Assembly: GCF_040833985.1 (NCBI RefSeq) | Contig: NZ_CP162139.1 | Location: 2,190,001 to 2,254,000, forward strand | Source: Leptospira sp. WS4.C2 | GTDB lineage: Bacteria; Spirochaetota; Leptospiria; Leptospirales; Leptospiraceae | DNA: 64,000 nt | Direction of reading: 5' to 3' | Shown: positions 48,984-56,948 of the stretch, one piece after another | How positions within the stretch are numbered: position 1 is the first letter of the stretch | Layout of the letters: the number at the start of each line of letters is the position of its first letter | Program-made: the position numbers and the translations under genes | The notes under the pieces: generated by a model | Told to the model about the DNA's origin: nothing | Databases searched by the model: none | The model's input: only the letters and a program-made list of their open reading frames with translations

Positions 48984-49549
48984 GTGATGAGATTCGGAAG
49001 TTAATCGATAACTGCCTTTTAGGGAAAAGTACTGCTTGGCAAGAGTTGATTCGAAAATTTCACAGACTCATCATCGGAACTTGTGCCCACTATGTTCCGA
49101 GGGAAGAAGTAACTGACACCTCGCAGCAGGTATACCTAAAACTTACAGAAAATGACTACCACCTGCTTAGAAAATTCAAAGGAGATAGCCTTCCTGCATT
49201 TATTGTCTACTTAAGTGAAATTTCAAAAAATATAAGTATGTCTCAGACAAGATCCATTCGTCGGTATGAATATCGAGAGGGAATTTCTTTGGATTTGAGT
49301 ATCGATATATTAGATGAGAGGCAAACCCAAGAAGATGTTTATTTCGCATGGGAAGAAAAACGAGAGTTTTATGACCTCATCGAAGGCCTAGATGAGACTC
49401 ACAAAGAAATTCTCATCTTAAGACTCAAAGGATACAAATTCAAAGAAATTGCAGAAATCCTCGATGTTCCCCTAGGAACGGTGCTCGCTCGGGCCAATCG
49501 AGCGAAAGAAAAGATAAAAAAAATCCTTACAAAGGAAATAAAGCCTTAG
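48980..49549 (+). CDS. Sigma-70 family RNA polymerase sigma factor (ECF-like)
   Basis: A 189-residue sigma factor with regions 2 and 4 only. Region 2 spans about 10-85 (STAWQELIRKFHRLI, then EVTDTSQQVYLKL in the place of the usual DxxQExF block). Region 4 spans about 130-185: LDETHKEILILRLKGYKFKE followed by IAEILDVPLGTVLARANRAK, a standard helix-turn-helix for the -35 element. It should redirect RNA polymerase to a small regulon, probably including its own operon. It is translationally coupled to the exported protein gene. No classical zinc-binding anti-sigma gene follows. Confidence 0.9.
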   Translation: MSDEIRKLIDNCLLGKSTAWQELIRKFHRLIIGTCAHYVPREEVTDTSQQVYLKLTENDYHLLRKFKGDSLPAFIVYLSEISKNISMSQTRSIRRYEYREGISLDLSIDILDERQTQEDVYFAWEEKREFYDLIEGLDETHKEILILRLKGYKFKEIAEILDVPLGTVLARANRAKEKIKKILTKEIKP

Positions 49550-49567
49550 CGGGGGGAAATAAATACT

Positions 49568-50101
49568 ATGGAACCAAAAGATCCGAATGAATTTATGAAC
49601 CGACTCAAATTAAAAGAAGCACTATACCTCATGTCCCAAGGGGAAGATGCGGACTCTCCCACGATCGATCGGATCTTACAAACCGTCCTACCGGAACGAA
49701 GCCCAACCATTCAGTTCTATTTACAATTGATCCAAGACCAGTTAAAACTTCTAACGAGCGATTTGCCAGAGGTTAGTTTTGTTTCTCGTGATCTTGCCTT
49801 TCGGGGAGCGGAACATACGGGAGGTGCTTTCCGTGTTCATAGACAAGTCGGTGGTCGTGATTTTGACTTTGTCTTCCAACCCAATGTTGAAAAAAACCAG
49901 GTTTTCTTGTCGGTGGAAGCATCCAACTGTGAGCGCCTCTCGGCAAAACTCTTTTTGGATGGGGCACCGGTGGAAACTCTGCCGAAACTAGGCACTCAGT
50001 CCATGTTTGACTCACCAATCACCTTGGACTCAAGTCCAGAGCTTGCCATCTTTGAATCTGGCAAAGAGATTGGCCGGTATCATTTTATGTTACAATCGTA
50101 A
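49568..50101 (+). CDS. Soluble hypothetical protein of the CHAT-sigma operon
   Basis: A 177-residue cytoplasmic protein without membrane segment or signal. The N-terminal 65 residues are helical (EFMNRLKLKEALYLMSQGED). The C-terminal 110 residues look like a beta sandwich (FDFVFQPNVEKNQVFLSVEA, AKLFLDGAPVETLP, LAIFESGKEIGRYHFML). It follows the sigma gene by 18 bases with a purine-rich GGGGGGA leader. Position and helix-plus-beta make-up make it a candidate sigma regulator or CHAT substrate, but no family is recognised. Confidence 0.65.
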   Translation: MEPKDPNEFMNRLKLKEALYLMSQGEDADSPTIDRILQTVLPERSPTIQFYLQLIQDQLKLLTSDLPEVSFVSRDLAFRGAEHTGGAFRVHRQVGGRDFDFVFQPNVEKNQVFLSVEASNCERLSAKLFLDGAPVETLPKLGTQSMFDSPITLDSSPELAIFESGKEIGRYHFMLQS

Positions 50102-50160
50102 CTTTTTTCTATAGGGATGCAATAAACCTCAGGTGTGATGCAATTAATTAACTAAGAAAC

Positions 50161-50178
50161 GTTCCTATTTTTAGGAAC
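50161..50178. repeat. Inverted repeat downstream of the CHAT-sigma operon
   Basis: GTTCCTA, loop TTTT, TAGGAAC: a 7-bp perfect hairpin without a following T-tract. It is 60 bases after the operon's last stop and 33 bases before the strong terminator. It may be a processing or protein-binding site, or chance. Confidence 0.35.
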
Positions 50179-50210
50179 ATACTTTCTTTTCCAAACTAGT
50201 TCACACTTCA

Positions 50211-50238
50211 AAATCCCGACGAAAGTCGGGATTTTTTT
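50211..50238. terminator. Bidirectional intrinsic terminator
   Basis: AAATCCCGAC, loop GAAA, GTCGGGATTT gives a perfect 10-bp GC-rich stem with a stable tetraloop, followed by T residues on the plus strand and by a T-tract on the minus strand. It separates the convergent CHAT-sigma operon and ychF. Confidence 0.9.
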
Positions 50239-51335
50239 TATGCGTTCACTCGGAAGTAAATGACATCTCCGTCTTGGACAATGTATTCCTTCCCTTCCAC
50301 TCGGAGTTTTCCTTCGTCTTTGACTTTGGTCGCATCTCCTGTGCGGTCGATGTCTTCGTAACGCATGACCTCGGCTCGGATGTATCCCTTTTCAAAATCG
50401 GAATGGATGACACTCGCTGCCACGGGTCCCGTACTTCCTTGGTGGGTGGTCCATGCTCTCACTTCCTCCACACCCGCTGTAAAAAAAGTCAGAAGCCCCA
50501 GGAGTTTGTAAGAGGCACGAATCATTCTGGAAAGACCAGATTCTTTTTCGCCGATTTCTTCTAAAAAGGCAATTTGGTCTTCTTTTTCTAAACCAGAGAT
50601 TTCTTCTTCAAATCGACCACATAACACAACAACAGGTGCTCCCTCTTTGGAAGCAAAGTCGATGATGGTTTTTACCAGTGGGTTTTCTGACGTTTTCACA
50701 TCGGTGTCTAAAATATTAGCTACATATAACACTGGCTTTATGGTAATCAGATTGAATTTTTTGGCAATTTTTTGTTCTTCTTCACCAAGTTCCACAGTAG
50801 AGGCACGATTTCCTTTTTTTAGGGCCTCTAGGATTTTATCCATGACGGCTAAAATTTCTGTTGCTTCTTTGTTTCCGGTTTTGGCAGTTTTTGCGACACG
50901 TTGTTGTTGTTTTTCTAAACTGTCTAAATCGGCAAGGATGAGTTCATAATTGATGACAGTGATGTCCTCGATAGGATCTACCTTACCATGAACATGTGTT
51001 ATGTTTTCATCTTGGAAGGCACGGACCACATGACAAATGGCATCCACTTCTCGAATATGAGATAAAAACTGGTTTCCAAGACCTTCGCCCTGGCTTGCCC
51101 CTTTCACGAGGCCTGCAATGTCTACAAACTCGATCATTGTGGGAACCGTTCGTTTTGGTTTGTAAACTTCGGCTAAACGGTTTAGCCTCTCATCTGGAAC
51201 TTCTACCACACCGGTGTTGGGTTCTATTGTACAAAAAGGATAGTTGGCAGCTTGCGCTCCTGCCTTAGTGAGTGCATTAAAAATAGTCGACTTACCGACG
51301 TTCGGGAGACCTACAATACCACAATTCAAAGCCAT
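50238..51335 (-). CDS. ychF: Ribosome-binding ATPase YchF
   Basis: A 365-residue Obg-related P-loop protein. [20 protein letters not shown] is the Walker A region, [19 protein letters not shown] the G3 region; the NxxE motif replacing NKxD marks the ATP-preferring YchF group. A C-terminal TGS domain ([14 protein letters not shown], then [12 protein letters not shown]) completes it. It binds ribosomes and affects translation and stress responses. Confidence 0.96.
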   Translation of the reverse strand: MALNCGIVGLPNVGKSTIFNALTKAGAQAANYPFCTIEPNTGVVEVPDERLNRLAEVYKPKRTVPTMIEFVDIAGLVKGASQGEGLGNQFLSHIREVDAICHVVRAFQDENITHVHGKVDPIEDITVINYELILADLDSLEKQQQRVAKTAKTGNKEATEILAVMDKILEALKKGNRASTVELGEEEQKIAKKFNLITIKPVLYVANILDTDVKTSENPLVKTIIDFASKEGAPVVVLCGRFEEEISGLEKEDQIAFLEEIGEKESGLSRMIRASYKLLGLLTFFTAGVEEVRAWTTHQGSTGPVAASVIHSDFEKGYIRAEVMRYEDIDRTGDATKVKDEGKLRVEGKEYIVQDGDVIYFRVNA

Positions 51336-51383
51336 ACGGATAGGATTTTATCCAGAGACCGTAAGACAAGGAAAATTGATTTC

Positions 51384-51875
51384 TTAGTTTTGAAATCCGG
51401 TCTCCAGATATACGGAAGTTAAATAGAAAATAGATGTAAGAATCACAACTAAATATCCGACAGAGTAAATTTTCCCAATTCGTTTCCAAGGATACCGGTC
51501 ATACAAGTGGAGGTTCGTATTGATCAACTCCGGTGTTGGATCTGGTGGCAGGACATCTTCCCTACCGGCCTTTCTCCAAACGAGTTGCCTTTCTTGCAAA
51601 CCCAATTGGAAAAACTCTGCCGACTTTCCTTCGGTAAAAACAGACAAAAGGAGAGATGGGATTTCGAAGTACTTGAATGTAATGATTCCAGAAAAACTAG
51701 TAAGAATGGCCAGATAATTAATCACCACAATGAGGGGACTTGCCGTATAACTGGAACTAAACAACAAATACAAATACACGATAAGAAAAAAAATCGAAAC
51801 ATATTTGGCGACCCGAGAAAGGGTCTTATATAATCTTTGTTCTTTTAAAAAATGATGGAAAACTTCGTTTTTCAT
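51384..51875 (-). CDS. Small integral membrane hypothetical protein
   Basis: A 163-residue protein with three hydrophobic helices (YVSIFFLIVYLYLLFSSSY, LIVVINYLAILTSFSGIITF, and VGYLVVILTSIFYLTSVYL at the C-terminus) and a charged loop with ERQLVWRKAGREDVLPPD. No family recognised. I start at the ATG of MKNEVFHHF; an in-frame GTG at 51980 adds 35 residues that lie within the RluA gene and look like shadow sequence. Start overlaps the RluA-family stop by 4 bases. Confidence 0.6.
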   Translation of the reverse strand: MKNEVFHHFLKEQRLYKTLSRVAKYVSIFFLIVYLYLLFSSSYTASPLIVVINYLAILTSFSGIITFKYFEIPSLLLSVFTEGKSAEFFQLGLQERQLVWRKAGREDVLPPDPTPELINTNLHLYDRYPWKRIGKIYSVGYLVVILTSIFYLTSVYLETGFQN

Positions 51876-52588
51876 TCTGTTTTGTTTGGGACGGAGAGTT
51901 GTTTCTCCACACGGTCTAAAAATTCCTTCGGGATTTCCGTCTCCACCCACTGTTTTTGACCTTGGAAGTCGGTAAAGCACAATCGATAGGAATGTAAATA
52001 CATTCGTTTTTCTTCAGTCTCAGTTTTGGAATTTGAATAAACCGGATCTCCAAGAACTGGATGCCCAAGTTCACGAAGCATAACGCGAATTTGGTGCCTT
52101 CTACCGGTTAGAATTTTGGCAAGTCCAAAAGAACAATTATATTCTGAATGCTGCGAGAGGATGGTAAATTCCGTGATGGCTTTTTTTCCTCCACTCCGAA
52201 CCATTTGTACTTCTTTGTTACCATCTTTTAAAAAACATTCGAAGTGTTTCTCTTTCCAATCGGGAAGACCGGAACATAAAAAAATATATTCTTTCTCCGC
52301 ATCCGTTAGTAAGGAATCGATTTCTTTATTTTTATCAGGAGTTTTTCCAAGTAGAACAATTCCACTCGTTCCCAAATCCAACCGGTTGGCCGTCCGTAAT
52401 TCAGGGAGATTGAGATAACCGGCAAGAAGTCTTGTGAAGTCTTTTCTGTTTGGGTCTTTGGTTTCATGGACAGGAAGTCCTTCTGGTTTTTCTGCGAGTA
52501 AAAACTCATCACATTCATAAAGAATGTTGGTGGTGAATCCACCTTTTAAGCGAATCTCTCTACGCGGAGACTTCAATCCAAAGACCAC
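51872..52588 (-). CDS. RluA family RNA pseudouridine synthase
   Basis: A 238-residue enzyme that isomerises uridine to pseudouridine in rRNA or tRNA. The catalytic Asp is in TANRLDLGTSGIVLLGK (the RLD motif). Conserved LAEKPEGLPVHE and GRRHQIRVMLRELGHPVLGD blocks match RluA/RluD types. No S4 domain is present, so it is the short form. Start GTG 52588 overlaps the preceding gene by 29 bases; TTG 52576 is an alternative. The exact target base is unknown. Confidence 0.88.
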   Translation of the reverse strand: MVFGLKSPRREIRLKGGFTTNILYECDEFLLAEKPEGLPVHETKDPNRKDFTRLLAGYLNLPELRTANRLDLGTSGIVLLGKTPDKNKEIDSLLTDAEKEYIFLCSGLPDWKEKHFECFLKDGNKEVQMVRSGGKKAITEFTILSQHSEYNCSFGLAKILTGRRHQIRVMLRELGHPVLGDPVYSNSKTETEEKRMYLHSYRLCFTDFQGQKQWVETEIPKEFLDRVEKQLSVPNKTE

Positions 52589-53432
52589 TGAGACTACGTA
52601 TATTGATCACACCCGACTGAAACAAAAGATACTGGCCTTTGATTCCCACAAGGGTATCGGTGATGGGAGTTTCTTTGGTCAGTTTGAGTGACTTGATTTT
52701 ACCAGGATAGGAATCGATAGGATATGAAATTTCTATGATTTCTTTTAGATCCAAACGGTTCCAAACAAGTTTGGATTTGCTATCAGGAGGAGAAATGAAT
52801 TCATTTTTTTCCAAATGGTTTAAAAACTTACCAGCTTCCCGCACCAAATCCATGTCAGGCGGATCACCCGCCACCATTTTTTGCCAAGAAGTTTTGTCTG
52901 GTAAAAACTGGCTTAAATAGTGTTCTAAAATTCCCGCATCCCTTCGAGATTCTACTTCTAAGATTGGGATCCCAAACCTCGCCCCTTGGTCTACCCAACG
53001 ATTGGATACGGGATTTTCTTTTGTAATTCCCACTTTTAATCCACTAGAATTGGCAAAGTAAAGTGTGTGTTTTTTAAAACAATTCTTTAGACCCCAGTCG
53101 GGTTCCCGGCAAGTTCCTTTGTGGTGGTGGCAGGTTTCGGGACGGAGGATACAAAGGTCGTTTTCTGCTAGTTTGGTAAAACAAGTAAAACAATGGCCTT
53201 GGTTAAAAGACTTCTTTGTTTTTTTACCACAATGCAAACAACGGATTTCATCGTTGGTACTCAGGGTAATTTTTTTTCCAATCCAAGACTCCACAGGAAT
53301 TTCCGAAGTGGATTCTTTAGCCGTTAGATCTTTTTTGTCTACTTCAGAATAGGTCGCTGTCTCCCAAAAATAGGAAACAGGTTTTAAACCTTTGTGCGAC
53401 ATTTTTCTAACGTAACCTTGGATGGTAGGCAT
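52560..53432 (-). CDS. DUF2797 family protein with zinc ribbon and GIY-YIG-like domain
   Basis: A 290-residue protein. A zinc-ribbon region holds RCLHCGKKTKKSF and CFTCF (residues about 60-85), then CHHHKGTCREPDWG. After it, HTLYFANSSGLKVGITKE and RWVDQGARFGIPILEV resemble the GIY-YIG nuclease core that defines DUF2797. Nucleic-acid binding is likely; activity is not proven. Its stop overlaps the RluA-type gene's start, so the two are probably coexpressed. Confidence 0.8.
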   Translation of the reverse strand: MPTIQGYVRKMSHKGLKPVSYFWETATYSEVDKKDLTAKESTSEIPVESWIGKKITLSTNDEIRCLHCGKKTKKSFNQGHCFTCFTKLAENDLCILRPETCHHHKGTCREPDWGLKNCFKKHTLYFANSSGLKVGITKENPVSNRWVDQGARFGIPILEVESRRDAGILEHYLSQFLPDKTSWQKMVAGDPPDMDLVREAGKFLNHLEKNEFISPPDSKSKLVWNRLDLKEIIEISYPIDSYPGKIKSLKLTKETPITDTLVGIKGQYLLFQSGVINIRSLSGLWIEVSA

Positions 53433-53435
53433 AAT

Positions 53436-54029
53436 TTAGAAGGAATACTCTTTTACTTCTTCAGGAAAATAGTCTCTGTTGATGTTCACAAAAAGTAAAC
53501 CAACAAGGCTTGGTATCGGAGTGGACGAGTCCCACTTAAAAATAACAAGAGTTTGGCGGAAAAGATAATGAGAGATTTGACCCTTCGGATGGAAAAAAAG
53601 TTTCAATTGGTCTTCCCCCTCTCCAAGAAAAACCACCTTTCCATTTAAGTTGGGGGACCTTTGTTTGATGAGTTTGAGGACTACCTTTCCACCAGGATAT
53701 ACATCTTCTGGATCGGAGCCTTCCGTCGCTTCTCCTTCACTCACTCCAGAACTCGGAGCCACTTCCAGTGTGGTTCCTTCATAGTCCAAATAGTTGCAAG
53801 GAAAGTCTCCAGGCATATTTGGAAAATTTTCAGAACAAGGAGTGTAAACCGATTCCTTTTCTTCTCCCTCACCATAAGAAATCAGGAGAGTAGAACGAAT
53901 GGTGGCAAAGGCCACCGATTTTAAAACTTTCGGGGTTTTGTTTTTCAGAACTGTTTTTAATTCTTTTTCCGAAGCAAATACAGATAGAGCAAATACTAGA
54001 ACAAAAAATATAAATAGAATCCGTTTCAT
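53436..54029 (-). CDS. Exported hypothetical protein
   Basis: A 197-residue protein with a signal peptide (ILFIFFVLVFALSVFAS). The mature part is beta-rich with an acidic SEGEATEGSDPEDV segment. It also has FLGEGEDQLKLFFHPKGQ. No family recognised. ATG 54029 has AGG 6 bases upstream. The 33 further in-frame codons upstream lie inside the neighbouring gene and would bury the signal peptide, so I reject them. Confidence 0.65.
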   Translation of the reverse strand: MKRILFIFFVLVFALSVFASEKELKTVLKNKTPKVLKSVAFATIRSTLLISYGEGEEKESVYTPCSENFPNMPGDFPCNYLDYEGTTLEVAPSSGVSEGEATEGSDPEDVYPGGKVVLKLIKQRSPNLNGKVVFLGEGEDQLKLFFHPKGQISHYLFRQTLVIFKWDSSTPIPSLVGLLFVNINRDYFPEEVKEYSF

Positions 54030-54036
54030 CCTAACC

Positions 54037-55281
54037 TCAGTACAACAAATAAGGTGCAATTTTATTGCGTTCACTTTCTTCTTCCGACAAATAAGTTTTA
54101 TGGAAATCCGAAAAACTGATTCCTTCATTGATAGAAGTTCGGAAATGGTCGTTTCCCCAAAGTTGGTCTACCCAATGGTTTGAGGCACCCTTACTCCATT
54201 TAAAATCATTGGGATAAGTTTCTTTCATAAGCCTGATCAAATCATAAGCCAGTTGGATGGGATCATAGTCCGGACGAACCAAATTCATACGGAGACCAGA
54301 ACAGATTTTTCCTTTATGCGGGCCAAAGGTAGGTTTAAAATACACTGGAGAAAAATAATAGGATTTCGATCCAAGACTTGCTAGTTTACTCGCAAGTTCG
54401 TCAGGGTTTGTCATCCAGGGAGCTCCAAAGTAAACAAAGGGAGCTTGGGTTCCTCGGCCCACAGATACATTCACCCCCTCAAGTAAAACTAAGGAAAGGT
54501 AATTTCTTGCAGAGTCCACCATAGGTAAGTTTGGTGATGGTGTGGTCCAAGGAATTCCTGTATCTTCAAAATACATTCCCCGGCGATATCCTTCTACCGG
54601 AACAATAAGAACATCCACACTGTCTTTTAAATATTCTTTATTATAAAACTTTGTGGCCTCACCAATGGTCATCCCCGTGATGAGAAGAGAGGGAAACTCT
54701 CCAGCAAAATTCAAATTACGAGGATTCATTTTTTCACCCATGGGCGGAAGGTGCATCGCCACATGGATATGATCGAGAACGATCAGTTTGGTTTTGGTAT
54801 TCTTCATGGCATCCATTAGGCGCTTTAAAACACTCAAATAAGTATAACAACGCATCCCTACATCTTGCACATCAAAGAGCACATAATCCACTTCCTTAAT
54901 GAGTTCCCGTAATTCCGAATCCTTGATGCGATAGATATGATACAAAGGACGATTAAAAGTAGAGTCCATAGTGACAGGGGTTTGACTAAACTCCTCTTCC
55001 AAACCGAGGAATCCGTGTTCGAGTCCAATCAAATGTTCGAGAGTGATTTTATGTTTTTCTAAGGATGTGATGATTTTTTTGGGATTGGTTCCGATTCCCG
55101 AAGGGTTGGTCGCAAGCATCAATTTTTTTCCCGCCATGGTCGGGAGGACTTTTTCATAAAAAATGTCCGAAGACACCCGCAACTTGGAATCATTCGGGTG
55201 AACACGAAATTGCGGAACTGTGTTTCCATGGCAAGCAAGGACTAGAAAGCAGAGAGAAAACCTAAAAAAGTAATTGGTCAT
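54037..55281 (-). CDS. DUF1343 / NamZ-like exo-beta-N-acetylmuramidase lipoprotein
   Basis: A 414-residue lipoprotein (lipobox VLAC). The family blocks are LATNPSGIGTNPKKIIT, LEHGFLGLEEEF, YVLFDVQDVGMRCYTY, FAGEFPSLLITGMTIGEA, GYRRGMYFEDTGIPWTTPSP and GVNVSVGRGTQAPF. Characterised relatives (NamZ) remove N-acetylmuramic acid from peptidoglycan fragments, so cell-wall recycling in the periplasm is likely. ATG 55281 is preferred because it starts the signal peptide. It is divergent from the LipL46-like gene. Confidence 0.88.
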   Translation of the reverse strand: MTNYFFRFSLCFLVLACHGNTVPQFRVHPNDSKLRVSSDIFYEKVLPTMAGKKLMLATNPSGIGTNPKKIITSLEKHKITLEHLIGLEHGFLGLEEEFSQTPVTMDSTFNRPLYHIYRIKDSELRELIKEVDYVLFDVQDVGMRCYTYLSVLKRLMDAMKNTKTKLIVLDHIHVAMHLPPMGEKMNPRNLNFAGEFPSLLITGMTIGEATKFYNKEYLKDSVDVLIVPVEGYRRGMYFEDTGIPWTTPSPNLPMVDSARNYLSLVLLEGVNVSVGRGTQAPFVYFGAPWMTNPDELASKLASLGSKSYYFSPVYFKPTFGPHKGKICSGLRMNLVRPDYDPIQLAYDLIRLMKETYPNDFKWSKGASNHWVDQLWGNDHFRTSINEGISFSDFHKTYLSEEESERNKIAPYLLY

Positions 55282-55323
55282 GTAAGTATATGTTTCTATA
55301 ATATAGCAAATCTTCAAGGAGAA

Positions 55324-56559
55324 ATGTCCTTCATGTTCAACCGACTTCGTTTGGCTCCCTTAACCGGAGTTCTCATCCTTACCATTTTGGCATGTGCCGG
55401 ATCCAATTCAGCCCAGAAACAACCTACGCTGCCAGACAATGTGGTGACAGCAATGGGAGAGGCACCTATCTACCAAGGAGACTTGGCCCTTGCCCGTAAC
55501 AAGGCTTTGAAGGATGCAAAACTCAATGCCATCCGCAAACTCGTAGGCGAACAAATTACGGAAAAATCGGGAGTGTCTGATGGCCAATCGCTCGGCTCCA
55601 AACTCTACGGAAAAACAGACAGTTTCGTAAAAAAATACGACATCCTCAGTGAAGAACAATGGAAATTGGACACCCAAGACATGATCCGTTTGAATGTTCG
55701 CTGCGAAGTGGAAGCAACTAAACTTTCCACTGCTGTGGATGCCCTTCTGGATGATGTAGGGAATCCTCGGATTGCAGTCCTTGTCCAAACCGTAGTGAAT
55801 GGAAAGTCTTATCCCATCGGATCGGCAACGAACATTGCAGAAGCAGAACTCATTGAAAAACTAAGAACCAAAGGCAATAAAGTTGTGGATAGTTCCCAAC
55901 TCACAGCCCTCTTAAAAAAGAATCCAAGCCTTGCCAAACTTGACCTCACTTCCGTGGAAGAAGGAAGTCCTCTTCTCACTCTGGCACAAGATTCTGGAGC
56001 GGAAGTTTTGATTATCGCCAAAGTAACCACCACAGACCAAAAACCAGTGGTTTTGCCTGGGGGTAAAAAAACCGATTTTCTAAGTTCTGCGGCCACAGGA
56101 CCTTACCGCATCATCCAACTTTGGGGGGATGGTAAAATATTTGGATCAGGAAGTTTGGAAGGACGAGGGGCTGACATCACCCAAGAAGTTTCGAGAGAAC
56201 AAGCTGTTAAAGATTGGTCAAACCTGGTATCAAACAAAGTGGGAAAACAAATCAAAGACGAATGGTTCAAACTCACGGAACAAAATACTGTCATCTTAAA
56301 ATTCAAAGGACTCGGACTCGAAGATGCCATTAATTTCAAAAACGATTTGATGGAATACACTTCTGTAAAACAAATCAACGACCGCAAAACAGAAATGAAT
56401 GGATCGGAATGGGAACTTACCTATCCGGGAAAAGAATCTATGTTTGCCGAAGAATTGATGTATAAAAAAGATTCGAGTTTCCGTTTTTTAAGTAGTAAAA
56501 CTTTAAGTATCAATAGCTCTAAACGCGGAGTTGTGGAAGTAGAATTTAGAAATAAATAA
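55324..56559 (+). CDS. Outer-membrane lipoprotein, LipL46-like
   Basis: A 411-residue lipoprotein with lipobox ILTILACAG. The N-terminal mature domain has the pattern VTAMGEAPIYQGDLALARNK then ALKDAKLNAIRKLVG, seen in LPP20/FlgT-N-type proteins; a middle domain is RIAVLVQT...ELIEKLRTKGNKVVD. Size and layout resemble Leptospira LipL46, a surface lipoprotein, but that name is from memory and unverified. AAGGAG precedes the start; ATG 55324 (2 bases away) and ATG 55333 (11 bases) are both possible. Its stop is 8 bases from the convergent receiver gene. Confidence 0.7.
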   Translation: MSFMFNRLRLAPLTGVLILTILACAGSNSAQKQPTLPDNVVTAMGEAPIYQGDLALARNKALKDAKLNAIRKLVGEQITEKSGVSDGQSLGSKLYGKTDSFVKKYDILSEEQWKLDTQDMIRLNVRCEVEATKLSTAVDALLDDVGNPRIAVLVQTVVNGKSYPIGSATNIAEAELIEKLRTKGNKVVDSSQLTALLKKNPSLAKLDLTSVEEGSPLLTLAQDSGAEVLIIAKVTTTDQKPVVLPGGKKTDFLSSAATGPYRIIQLWGDGKIFGSGSLEGRGADITQEVSREQAVKDWSNLVSNKVGKQIKDEWFKLTEQNTVILKFKGLGLEDAINFKNDLMEYTSVKQINDRKTEMNGSEWELTYPGKESMFAEELMYKKDSSFRFLSSKTLSINSSKRGVVEVEFRNK

Positions 56560-56567
56560 ACAAAAAC

Positions 56568-56948
56568 TCACTCAAGATTTCCTGCAGAGAGAAACAAACG
56601 AATCTCTGTAGGATCAAAGGGTTTCGAAAAATAACGAGCCACCATCTTTTCTCCAATCGCCTTTTCTATGTCAGGTGTTAGATCATATCCAGTCAGGATA
56701 CAATAAATAATGTTGGGACGGATCTCCCTGGCTTTTGTAATAAACTCCAAGCCGTTCATCTTTGGCATCCGCATATCGCTGATTACAAATTGGACATCCT
56801 GATTTTCTGCAAGTTCCTCTATGGCTTCTTGGCCAGATTGGGCCACAATCACTTCATACTCATTACGAAAGTATTCACGGAATAAATACAAATTCAGGAT
56901 TTCGTCATCGACATAGAGTAACTTTTGTTTGGTTGCAGTTTGGTTCAT
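56568..56948 (-). CDS. Single-domain response regulator
   Basis: A 126-residue receiver with no output domain. YVDDE is the acidic pocket, FVISDMRMPKMNGLEFI carries the phospho-acceptor Asp, CILTGY the Thr switch, and FSKPFDP the conserved Lys-Pro. It overlaps the kinase gene stop by 4 bases, so it is the likely partner of that kinase and probably passes phosphate on or acts by protein contact. Confidence 0.92.
   Translation of the reverse strand: MNQTATKQKLLYVDDEILNLYLFREYFRNEYEVIVAQSGQEAIEELAENQDVQFVISDMRMPKMNGLEFITKAREIRPNIIYCILTGYDLTPDIEKAIGEKMVARYFSKPFDPTEIRLFLSAGNLE

Noticed and set aside
54030..54128. N-terminal extension of the 53436-54029 gene
   Set aside because: It overlaps the DUF1343 gene and would place a charged stretch before a good signal peptide.
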